Below, piece by piece: positions 10,401-18,734 of a stretch of 64,000 nucleotides of DNA; within the stretch, counting starts at the first letter, position 1, and every line of letters begins with the position of its first letter. The notes beneath the pieces are model-generated. The model made no database searches. It saw nothing but the letters and a program-made list of their open reading frames with translations, and was not told where the DNA came from. This stretch comes from Mucilaginibacter sp. OK268. Lineage in GTDB: Bacteria > Bacteroidota > Bacteroidia > Sphingobacteriales > Sphingobacteriaceae. Location: contig NZ_FNJV01000001.1 in assembly GCF_900103125.1 (NCBI RefSeq), positions 558,001-622,000 on the forward strand. Reading direction: 5' to 3'. Made by a program: the position numbers and the translations under genes.

Positions 10401-11647
10401 GATGGATTGATTTTGCTGCGGATATTGATATGCTTAAACAGATCTGTTCTACGGTTAAAAAGATTTAGTCCCCCACCGTCGGTTCCGATGAAGTATTGAT
10501 TCGGCCGTAACTCTGCGAATGACGTTACAATAGGCGCTGAAAGGCCTTGCGCATCAAACGGATCACTTTGTACATAGTGAAATAGTGCCAGATTGGGATC
10601 ATACTTGCTTATACCGCCCTGGAAGCAGCCCAGCCACGCAATGCCCTGGTCATCGACATATACGCTCCGGACCGATTTGTTGACAAGACTAAAGTTGTTG
10701 CGGCGGTTTGGTACATAATTGATTGCCGTCTTCCGGTGAATATCCAGAATGCTAACGCCTCCCTCAGTACCTACCCACAAACGTCCGGCCTTATCGAGGG
10801 CAAGGTCATAAATTTTGTTATGGATGATCGAGCCCGGCGACGAGTCATGCAGAATTGCTTCAAAGCTTTGACTATCAGGTAATAAACGATTCAGTCCGTT
10901 CCCGGTGCCAAACCAAATCTGTCCCTCTCTGTCCTGTAAAATGCTCTGTATCTGGTTATCGCTCAAACTATGTAAATCCGCTGTATCGCGGCGGAAATGG
11001 CGGAAGGTATGCAGTTTCCAATTGTATAAAAAAAGGCCGTTATTTGTACCGATCCACATTCTTTTTTGACGATCTTCAAATATCTTCAGTATTGCCCTGG
11101 AGTTGATACTGCTTTTAGGATCGATAGTCAGGGAAGTGATTTTTCCGGTGGAGGGATCAATTATTTTGAGTCCCCAATAATATCCGATCCAGATATGGCC
11201 AAAATGATCTTCGCCAATTGCGCTTATGGAAATATTGTTAACAGAGGGCCACAGGCCATTTCCATTGAACCGCACAAAATTATCTGTTTTGCGGTTGTAA
11301 TAAGCAATGCCGCCGCCGCTCGTTCCCACCCATATCCGGCCTTTGCTATCTTCAAGGCAAGAAGTAATCTCATTTCCTGGTATACTTTCCGGCTTTGTGC
11401 TGTCATGGTTATAAACCGTGACATTGCTTCCGTCAAACTTATCCAGTCCGTCGGAAGTTCCAAACCATAACAGGCCGGACTTGTCTTTTAAAATTGTGTA
11501 CACGGTGTTGGAAGATAGCCCGTTTTTTGTGGTTAGGGAAGTAAAATTGAGATCATACTGCGCAAGCGCAGAAGAAGATGTACAGGCCGAAAAAAAACAA
11601 ATCAGCAATAACCGCCGATAGCCGTTCAAATTTATTGATATCATCAC
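7457..11647 (-). CDS. Hybrid two-component system regulator (HTCS-1)
   Basis: A 1396-residue one-protein sensor, kinase and regulator. In order: signal peptide (RRLLLICFFSACTSSSALAQ); about fourteen two-component propeller repeats of the type 'GxLWFGTxxGLxxxD' forming two periplasmic beta-propellers; a Y_Y_Y domain ending PGTYTFYVRATNNEGVWS near residue 790; one membrane span (YAYCFYVLVAFSILLFV); HisKA with H-box LSHEFRTP near 870; HATPase boxes NLLSNAFKFT, DTGIGIP and GSGIGLAIV; a receiver with acidic EDHEE, phospho-Asp in SDVNMPEMNG near 1179 and the Lys in LTKPF; and an AraC-type helix-turn-helix to the C-terminus. HTCS proteins sense a specific oligosaccharide and switch on the neighbouring PUL. 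It is divergent from the GH98 gene and upstream of GH115, both likely targets. Confidence 0.96.
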   Translation of the reverse strand: MMISINLNGYRRLLLICFFSACTSSSALAQYDLNFTSLTTKNGLSSNTVYTILKDKSGLLWFGTSDGLDKFDGSNVTVYNHDSTKPESIPGNEITSCLEDSKGRIWVGTSGGGIAYYNRKTDNFVRFNGNGLWPSVNNISISAIGEDHFGHIWIGYYWGLKIIDPSTGKITSLTIDPKSSINSRAILKIFEDRQKRMWIGTNNGLFLYNWKLHTFRHFRRDTADLHSLSDNQIQSILQDREGQIWFGTGNGLNRLLPDSQSFEAILHDSSPGSIIHNKIYDLALDKAGRLWVGTEGGVSILDIHRKTAINYVPNRRNNFSLVNKSVRSVYVDDQGIAWLGCFQGGISKYDPNLALFHYVQSDPFDAQGLSAPIVTSFAELRPNQYFIGTDGGGLNLFNRRTDLFKHINIRSKINPSNPNLTVMCLEIDHLGNLWMGTYQNGFFKINTKTFTYEQFLNGPGIDKPNHNEIFCIREDSRGWIWIGTNGGGVNIYDPRTGHFKRYIKNPIVENDRKLTVNMFIRDIDEDRYGNMWIGTNGTGLAYLNVKSDSIIVFNRTNSNLSDDNVHCSYIDQKGNIWVGTDGGGLNLLSHGANRFKHYAGSEGLDNGVIYKILPDSKGLLWLSTNKGISSFDPVKKLFKNFNHYNGVQESPFKYGSGIRASTGELYFGGEDGFNYFNPQSLPTNDNHPSVLLSDFKVSNITVVPGEDAPIKEAIGVAKEIKLDYGQNFSISFVALNYTSPQQNQFSYKLVGFDKDWMAVSHSKTAHYTNISPGTYTFYVRATNNEGVWSDKATCIRIIILPPLWRTVYAYCFYVLVAFSILLFVRHRGIKKIERRFELEQEKASSRQEAEREKREIERLHELDLLKIKFLTNLSHEFRTPISLIMAPADELSIAVKDVKLQRQTDIIKRNARRLLNLVNQLLDFRKMEEQELQLNAAPGDFIIFIKEAAGSFQDLSERKRIDFFVNTELEHLSAIFDHDKIERIIFNLLSNAFKFTKQDGSVNLSLNLAQALNDGCDTLIITIIDTGIGIPLEEQKKIFESFYQHNTAASILNQGSGIGLAIVKEFVALHRGEIEVQSKPQEGTTFIVKIPVVYNETTQRESIQETTGLKNEGQANLPSKQTTNNPLPKPLILLIEDHEELREYLKEKLLEQYAVIEAANGKEGWQRALAAHPHLIISDVNMPEMNGIELCKKIKADRRTSHIGVIMLTAMTAEEDQLRGLQIGANDYLTKPFNLDILNAKIRNLLTYNFSLKDTYSRQIQVVGNEIEVPSQDVKLINNIVKYIEDKLATPELSVEELSRHVCMSRGALYHKVLDLTGLTPVEYIRAVKLERAASLLAKSDLNITQIAYMTGFGTPSYFSRQFKLGFKMLPSDYVALHRKDVKINPPNMELSVDRS

Positions 11648-12193
11648 CTTTATGTCCTTATTGGTTTTCGTAGCCGTCCGGTTAAAATATCGTAGTAAAC
11701 GATGTAGAACCCGTTTTGAAAGGCTGCCCTAATTGGTAAATTAACAACTGATATCTAAAGCACGCATATCATTACGGATATACCCTGACCTTCTCACAAG
11801 ATATCTTTTTAAAGCAACTTACGAAGTTATAACTGAAAATACAATCGATTGCATAAATTATTTGAAAAATAATTTTCCTAAGTTAATAATAGTTACCATA
11901 TGGCAGTTCTGTCATGGTTCATGGTAAATGAAGGGCCAATCAATTGCGATTGATTGGGACAAGCTGATATCCCAACTGAATCTTCTAATCGTTTTGCTAA
12001 ACATTTGTGCTATTAATATATTCAAACCTCTTTCTCTGATCCATCAGCTACAGGTAGATTTGGTTTAGAAAACCAATTGAGCCGAATCGCTATACCTTTT
12101 GCCTGTCCATTATAATCCGCGAATGATAAGGGACTGATTCGTAACAGTTGAGACCCTTAAGGTCGGATAAGTAAAACCAATTAAATATTGTTT
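11648..12193. promoter_or_regulatory. Divergent control region between HTCS-1 and GH98 with two dyads
   Basis: 546 bp without a gene. It has a perfect 9+9 dyad CCAATCAAT-TGCG-ATTGATTGG at 11936-11957 and an AT-rich perfect dyad AAATTATTT-GAA-AAATAATTT at 11855-11875. The first lies about 235 bp before the GH98 ATG and 290 bp before the HTCS start. Both are good operator candidates; neither has a U-tract that would make it a terminator. Confidence 0.45.
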
Positions 12194-15100
12194 ATGAAAA
12201 AAAATTTACTCATTTGCTTAATAGGTGCGCTCTCCCTGATTTGCAATACCTACACATTGGCGCAAACACAAATAGTTTACGATTTCGATGCAGGCCATGG
12301 CCTGGGCGATATAAGCCAGGCTTCCGGATCGCTCGAGATATCTACACTCGTTAATGCTAATGATAATGGTGTGGCCAATACGACGCAATTACTGCATCCC
12401 CTGAGTGTTGGGACACTCAATCAAACCGGAGTGTCTGATCTGACTTCGTTTGTAACTAGCACTGATTACGCCATAAGTTGGAAAGAGTATATTACCCAGG
12501 GTGCTACGACATACAAAAAAGGATTTCTATTGCGCGGAAGCGGTACCGGCGGATACGCCACAGGCATAAAAAAGGGTTATTACTTCATGGTGCAGAATAA
12601 TGGCACTACAGGATCGGTATCCTTTCGGATTTTAAACTCATCCGCTTCTACTGCCCTTGCTGAACTAAAGAACGTTTCTTTAACGATACCGGGGTTTGCG
12701 GTAAATAAAGCCTGCTGGTTTCGCGCTTCCATAAGCGGTAATGTACTGACGTTTGCTTATTCTATGGATGGAACGAATTTTACAACAGGTGCGATCTATA
12801 CCGATGCCGCAAATCTTTACTCATCAGGCGCTACGCAGCTCGTTTATGGAATTGCCAGCCCAGTTGGTCAATATTATTACGACGACATTGCCTTTAAAGC
12901 GTCGGTGAAGGCAAGCTCTACAATAACCGTGACTGGCGCATCAAACTACCTCTACAATGGTTCAGCTCAAGGCCCGCAGACGGCAAATGTTACGGGGTCA
13001 ACAGGAACCGTCAGCTATAGTTACAGTGGTACCGGCACCACTTCCTACGGCCCGTCCGTTTACCGGCCGGTTGTTGCAGGGACCTATCAGGTAATCGCGA
13101 CGGTTAACGCTGATGATAACTATCAAACCGCAGTTTCCGCCCCGTTTCCTTTTTCCATTAGCTCTAATCCCAGTTTTCCCGTGGCTGCAATGAGAAGATC
13201 ACTGTCTCCCACAAGACCGATGTATCTTCTGCATGCCGATGTCTGGGCCCATCAACCACAACAGGTCATCGATCTTATCCCTGCGGATATGAGGGCTAAT
13301 GTTGTTATAAATATTTCTTTGTCTACCTCTATACTCGGGAACAATGGTTATAATTGTGCAGAGTCCTGGTTAAATACCTGCGCCCAAAACGGCATCTGGG
13401 CGATGGTTCAGGTAAGCAGCGGTATTCAAAATGCATTTGCGGCCGACACTGCGCTAACTTTGTATGAGTCGCTGTATAAAAAATACCCGAATTTTATTGG
13501 TTATAATTTTGCTGAACAGGCATGGGGTTTCGATGCTAATACATTTCAGTCCAGGTTAAACCTTTTTGTGAACCTCCTGGCAATGGGTCAGAAATATGGA
13601 GGTTATCTGTACATAAACGACAATTTTTCCGTTTCCAACGCTAGTTTTAATACGGTCGCCAAATTAAAAACGAGCACCGAATTTGCCAATGCCACCAAAG
13701 TCTATAAAGATCATATGATTTACGGTGACAAGTTCACCCATTCCTATGGGTATTATGACAATGAAAGCGGAGCCCTGGGTGCATTTTTATCAGGCCATGC
13801 CGGAAATTATGCCATCCGGTATGATCAATATTCCTGGCCATTCTCCGGAAGGGGACAGGTTTTCGGGCCAGAAGTGGTCGGCGGGCAAAATACCGACGGT
13901 AACCGGGGGCTTTTCGCATGCCCTGAAGCAGTGATGGGGGTACCTATTGTCGAACACCTGATGCTGACAGGCGCGACTGTGATAGATGGCCCCGAAGTCC
14001 CATGGATGACTACCGTCATCGGCAATTACCGTCTTCCGGCGTTCAATAACATGCTGGCAGATGTCTTCAGAAAAGTGTTGGACGGGACTATCCGGATACC
14101 AGGGGTGGATGAAGTGGCTGGCAGAACAAAAATAGCGTTTGTTAACGATGTGGATTATAATACTACCGATTCACTTTTCGCTGGCTTATACGCGATGGAT
14201 GGTGCGTTAAAGAATAACAGAACCTGGTTTAAAAAAAGTGGTCGTTATGCCTCGATCCCGGAATTGTATTCTTCCGCTTCTTATGAGACTTCTTTGCTGT
14301 CCGGTGCAGCGTTGGTAAAGAAGTCGGAATACAAGACACGATGGACAAATGAGGTTAACAAGATCAATGAATTTAACAGTCTTTATCCAACAGAATCCAA
14401 TGGTGACATGTTTGTTGCCAGAATGAACAATAGCTTGTATACCTACAATCCATACATCAATACTGACAAGTCGGCTATGGCATCTATTCCGTTCAAATAC
14501 AATACCTGCGACAGTGTAGTACTTTCCTACCCGGCACACACACTTGGTGTGATCAATGAATCCAACAACAAGTTGAAAATTTATCTGAACAATTACCGTA
14601 CGGATAAAAATCAGTTATGGTCACAATACCCGAACGATTTTACTTGGGGGGTATTGCAAAATACCATACTTCCCGCATTTGCAGTAAGTCCCTGGGACGG
14701 AACTTTGCGGACCAGCGTCATCAAGATTTATGGTGCCACTCTGCAACCGGGTTTTATTATAACTGAAAGGGGCAGCCATCAGTCAAGTACGGCAAATGCT
14801 GTCTGGACAAACGGAGTTTATACATTGACGGTCACCCATAACGGACCGGTTGATATCACGGTAGACTGTGCTGGTGCGGCGACGGGGAGACTGACCGCAC
14901 CTCTACCGGTGACCATGGACCCGCTTGCTGCGGCTGATCCATACACCGGCGACAAAGAGTACGAAGCAGAGGGTGGTATCATCATTGCGGAAGCAAGCAC
15001 CGCCAAGAGTTCAAAAGGTTATCACGGAACGGGATATGTTACATTTTCAAGCAGCAGCACAGCAGGATCTGCAGTTGGGTTTAAAGTGTTCAATATCCCT

Positions 15101-17992
15101 GCCGACACGACTTATCAACTGCAAACCAGGTATACAGCGGCAAAGGGGAATGTGACTAAGCTCGACCTTTTTGTGAACGGTGCGAAGATACGAACGCCGG
15201 TATTCGCCGCTACGGCAACAGACAGCACGTGGACCGTCTTTACGCAAAATGTGAAACTGAAAGCAGGGATCGATACGATAATGTTCAAAGCCAACGCCGC
15301 AGGTGCAAACATCAACATGGATAAAATAATCTTGACCAAACAGGTATTGCCCTTTTCGTTCGTCTCCGTTAATGCGGTCCAAAAAAATAACTCCCAGATT
15401 CAGGTTGACTGGAGGGTGGCAGCTGAAGAGAATTTACTGGAGTACGAATTGCAAAAAAGTACAGACGGCGTAAATTTCAGTACAATTTATACAGTTAATG
15501 CTAATAACACAGAGGATAGTTATTATGTTCACCTTGATACGCTGTCTGCTAACCTCACCTATTATAAGGTAAAAGCCACTGATCAAAAAGGAGTTATTAC
15601 TTACAGTGCCGTTGCAAAAGTATCGAAGAAAGCCGCCGTCGTGGTACAGGCAGAATCTGGAAAGCTGGGGACCGACTGGTCTGTAGTTACATCAGATGTG
15701 AGCTATATTACTTCAAAAACAGACCTTTTAAATTCAGCATATCCTGGAGACAGTTCAAAGGTGGCAACCTATCAGGTAACTTTTGATAAGCCCGGCAGTT
15801 ATGACCTGTATGCGAAAATTTGGGTGGGAACCGGTGCTGCCAATGACGATAGTTTCTATTACGGACAATCCTTTGGTATAAAAAATCCATTTGCGGATAA
15901 TTCCGACTGGATAACAGCTAACAATTTGGCCGGTAAAGGTTATATAGCACAGGGAGACACAGTTAAGGCGGATGGAACAGCCGGTAATAGTACCTGGAAA
16001 TGGATCAACCTTTCCGGATTCAACGGCGGAGATACACCGGTGACATTTACTGTTCAGCAAAATGCATTAACGCAAACCTTTCAAATTGGTAGCAGGGAAA
16101 ACGGTTTGCAGATAGATAAGTTTGTGTTTGGTGCATCAGATCAGCGTTTTACTGTTTTAGAGCTGGATAGCCTGGCTGGATCCAACTGGCCGCCGATCAT
16201 CAAAAGCGGACAAATTTTCACTGTTAGCGAAGGTGCAGATTCCTCCCTGGCCATCGGAAAGGTGATCGCTTCTGATCCGGATGCCGGGACCGTGCTTGGT
16301 AATTGGAAGATCACAGGCGGTACCGGTGCTGCACTGTTCGGCATCAATACGCTTGGTGTCATCAAAGTCTTACCGGCTTCCCAGATCGACTTTGAACATG
16401 TAAGTTCTTATACATTAAAGCTAAGGGTAAACGATGGCGCTAATTGGAGTGAGGAACAAAGCATCACGATCAATTTGATCCGTGCGAAAAAGGCACAAAC
16501 AATTACGTTTGAACCGATACCGGCGAAATTACTTGGCGACACTGACTTTACTATCGCAGCTACTTCAACATCTAATTTACCCATCGCCGTCACAAGTTCG
16601 AATGAATTGGTAGCTACAGTGGTGAGCAATCAAATTCATATCGTTGGTGTTGGTCAGTCTGTAATTACCGCCTCGCAACCCGGCGACAGCACATACCTGG
16701 CGGCTGACGGTATTGGACAAAACCTCGCGGTTAGTCCGGTAGATCTTGCTGTTCAGTATGTCAATAAAGACAACAGTACTTCTGATAACACTGTTCGGCC
16801 TGAAATACAGATCCTTAATAACGGTAACAATGCTATCAATTATAATGAAATCACCCTACGTTATTGGTTAACACCTGAAAATTATGCGGGCATTAATACC
16901 TGGATAGATTATGCCCAGATTGGAAGCAGCAATGTTAATCTGCTATACAAACCCTTATCGTCTCCTAAAACCGGTGCTTTAGGTTATCTGGAATACAGCT
17001 TTAAACCTTCTGCAGGTTTACTGTCGCCAAAAGCCCAATCAGGCCCGATCAGATCAAGGGCAGCAAATATCGATTGGTCGAACCTGGATGAGACGGACGA
17101 CTATTCCTATTTAAAAACCAGTTCGCCGGTCACTAATAACCATATCACAATTTATCGTAATGGCGTTCTGATCTGGGGAATTGAACCGGCTGCTGCGACA
17201 CAGAATCTTCAGCTTACAGCATCAATACTGACCGTTAACACAGCGGCAATAACGAATGCCATCAGTAATTATATTAAGATTAGCAACATCGGGAATATAC
17301 CTGTTGATTATGGTGACTTGTCTTTCCGATATTGGTTTACGAATGACGGTAATACATCATTGAACTACTGGCTTGATTATGCCAAACTTGGTAATGGTAA
17401 TTTAAGCGGGGCATTTTCCCTTCTGAGCCCGGTTAAAAATATGGCTGATACTTATCTTGAAGTTAAATTTAACAGCAATGCAGGACAATTATACCCACTA
17501 AGTTCGACTGGAAATATACAGCATAGGATTTCTAAAGGCAATTGGTCAAACTTTGTCCAAAGCAATGATTATTCCTTTTCCGGTTCTTCCGCCTTCGTAC
17601 TGAGTAACAAAATAACCATTTACTACAAGGGAGCAATCATTTTTGGCAATGAACCCGATTTGGCAAGTTATGATAGCAATTTAATGACAAGCCACAATTC
17701 CAATTCAATTTCAACACACCGGTTAAGCGATAAAAAGATTGAAACCAATATGATTTATCCCAATCCCGTTGCCGGTGCGTCCTTTAACGTAAAGACAACC
17801 GCTGATCTGCACGATCAGCTGATCAACGTCAGAATATTCGATATGAAAACCGGTAGTGTCATTCTGAACAGGAGGTTTCAAAACTCTTCTGACGGTATTC
17901 TGAGAGTCGATTTAAATTCAGCGCCCCAAAAAGGGGTATACTCGGTACAACTTAATAGCCTGCCGATGATCAAAATGATTGTTGATCATTAA
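12194..17992 (+). CDS. Multimodular GH98-type endo-glycosidase with two CBM3 and type A T9SS tail
   Basis: 1932 residues; the ATG at 12194 starts a signal peptide (ICLIGALSLICNTYTLAQ); a TTG two codons earlier is ignored. Modules by residue: lectin-like beta-sandwich 26-235; MBG-like Ig domain 241-325; GH98 catalytic region about 329-900 (PTRPMYLLHADVW, GYNFAEQAWGFD, SWPFSGRGQVFGPEVVGG, MLTGATVIDGPEVPWM); CBM35-like 919-1049 (EYEAEGG...INMDKIIL); Fn3-like 1055-1145; a second CBM-like domain 1149-1315; cadherin-like 1331-1429; Ig-like QTITF repeat 1433-1514; CBM3 1516-1669 and 1674-1822 (RYWLTPENYAGINTWIDYAQ; WSNLDETDDYSY); type A T9SS sorting domain from YPNPVAGA to the end. GH98 includes blood-group endo-beta-galactosidases and endo-xylanases acting on complex xylan; with GH115 and GH43 nearby I favour xylan. 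Secreted through T9SS to the surface or medium. Confidence 0.88.
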   Translation: MKKNLLICLIGALSLICNTYTLAQTQIVYDFDAGHGLGDISQASGSLEISTLVNANDNGVANTTQLLHPLSVGTLNQTGVSDLTSFVTSTDYAISWKEYITQGATTYKKGFLLRGSGTGGYATGIKKGYYFMVQNNGTTGSVSFRILNSSASTALAELKNVSLTIPGFAVNKACWFRASISGNVLTFAYSMDGTNFTTGAIYTDAANLYSSGATQLVYGIASPVGQYYYDDIAFKASVKASSTITVTGASNYLYNGSAQGPQTANVTGSTGTVSYSYSGTGTTSYGPSVYRPVVAGTYQVIATVNADDNYQTAVSAPFPFSISSNPSFPVAAMRRSLSPTRPMYLLHADVWAHQPQQVIDLIPADMRANVVINISLSTSILGNNGYNCAESWLNTCAQNGIWAMVQVSSGIQNAFAADTALTLYESLYKKYPNFIGYNFAEQAWGFDANTFQSRLNLFVNLLAMGQKYGGYLYINDNFSVSNASFNTVAKLKTSTEFANATKVYKDHMIYGDKFTHSYGYYDNESGALGAFLSGHAGNYAIRYDQYSWPFSGRGQVFGPEVVGGQNTDGNRGLFACPEAVMGVPIVEHLMLTGATVIDGPEVPWMTTVIGNYRLPAFNNMLADVFRKVLDGTIRIPGVDEVAGRTKIAFVNDVDYNTTDSLFAGLYAMDGALKNNRTWFKKSGRYASIPELYSSASYETSLLSGAALVKKSEYKTRWTNEVNKINEFNSLYPTESNGDMFVARMNNSLYTYNPYINTDKSAMASIPFKYNTCDSVVLSYPAHTLGVINESNNKLKIYLNNYRTDKNQLWSQYPNDFTWGVLQNTILPAFAVSPWDGTLRTSVIKIYGATLQPGFIITERGSHQSSTANAVWTNGVYTLTVTHNGPVDITVDCAGAATGRLTAPLPVTMDPLAAADPYTGDKEYEAEGGIIIAEASTAKSSKGYHGTGYVTFSSSSTAGSAVGFKVFNIPADTTYQLQTRYTAAKGNVTKLDLFVNGAKIRTPVFAATATDSTWTVFTQNVKLKAGIDTIMFKANAAGANINMDKIILTKQVLPFSFVSVNAVQKNNSQIQVDWRVAAEENLLEYELQKSTDGVNFSTIYTVNANNTEDSYYVHLDTLSANLTYYKVKATDQKGVITYSAVAKVSKKAAVVVQAESGKLGTDWSVVTSDVSYITSKTDLLNSAYPGDSSKVATYQVTFDKPGSYDLYAKIWVGTGAANDDSFYYGQSFGIKNPFADNSDWITANNLAGKGYIAQGDTVKADGTAGNSTWKWINLSGFNGGDTPVTFTVQQNALTQTFQIGSRENGLQIDKFVFGASDQRFTVLELDSLAGSNWPPIIKSGQIFTVSEGADSSLAIGKVIASDPDAGTVLGNWKITGGTGAALFGINTLGVIKVLPASQIDFEHVSSYTLKLRVNDGANWSEEQSITINLIRAKKAQTITFEPIPAKLLGDTDFTIAATSTSNLPIAVTSSNELVATVVSNQIHIVGVGQSVITASQPGDSTYLAADGIGQNLAVSPVDLAVQYVNKDNSTSDNTVRPEIQILNNGNNAINYNEITLRYWLTPENYAGINTWIDYAQIGSSNVNLLYKPLSSPKTGALGYLEYSFKPSAGLLSPKAQSGPIRSRAANIDWSNLDETDDYSYLKTSSPVTNNHITIYRNGVLIWGIEPAAATQNLQLTASILTVNTAAITNAISNYIKISNIGNIPVDYGDLSFRYWFTNDGNTSLNYWLDYAKLGNGNLSGAFSLLSPVKNMADTYLEVKFNSNAGQLYPLSSTGNIQHRISKGNWSNFVQSNDYSFSGSSAFVLSNKITIYYKGAIIFGNEPDLASYDSNLMTSHNSNSISTHRLSDKKIETNMIYPNPVAGASFNVKTTADLHDQLINVRIFDMKTGSVILNRRFQNSSDGILRVDLNSAPQKGVYSVQLNSLPMIKMIVDH

Positions 17993-18734
17993 TAACAGTA
18001 TTTAAAATATCAAGGTTTTTAGAAATACATAGCCTTGATATCTGCGTACCAGGAGATGGAACAGGAACAATGCGATCATGCGGTACTTACAACGATGGTT
18101 TAACGTGCTGGAATTGCCGGCAATATAACTATGGTCGAAAATAATTGATGAGAACCGATTTGGAATTTAAGGTATACTGTCAAATATTCCTCAAACGGTA
18201 GATTTACAGCTGGCTTTCCGATTAAATGTTTGGATAATAATTAAATGGAAACCGAATGACTAAGCCTGATTCGGTAACACAGATACAAGCCTCATCCTAC
18301 GGGGCTTTTACCCTGATGTGGCAAGAATTATGTCGGCGCTAAGTCGAACAGTGCCGAATTCTTTATTAAAAAGTCAAAAGCTAATATTGATAAACAGCAA
18401 ACCATGTCAGACGCAGCATTTGAAGCAAGCCTTCGGGGAAAGTAAGTTGGCAGATAAAAAGCTGAAAGAATTAAAAGGAAAAACCCAAACGCCAGCAAAA
18501 ACAAAAAAGCAAAAAACAAGAGTACCAGCAAGCATTTAAAGAGCCGTTTCTTTTGGGGGCCCTGTGCGGGCCAGGCCGGGTCAAGTCAATTCCGGCAAGT
18601 AATTTTGGTCTGCAGCAAATAGTATAACGATACCAGGATATAAGAATCAAAAAATAAAAACTATTTATAGATAATTAGAGTATGAGAAGGCTTGAAAATC
18701 GGTCTTATATTGATATTGAATAATTATAATTAAT
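17993..18734. other. 742-bp gap after GH98, possible short decayed ORF
   Basis: A hairpin ATATCAAGG/CCTTGATAT (18007-18041) follows the GH98 stop and may end its transcript. Between about 18310 and 18537 two overlapping plus frames give lysine-rich peptides (NSAEFFIKKSKANIDKQQ in one, then LADKKLKELKGKTQT in the next), as if one small gene had been frameshifted near 18440. I do not recognise it and would not call it a gene. The rest is empty to the GH35 start. Confidence 0.3.

Noticed and set aside
18318..18539. 73-codon lysine-rich plus ORF
   Set aside because: Composition-driven, overlaps an alternative frame of equal quality; noted only as a possible decayed gene in the gap entry.
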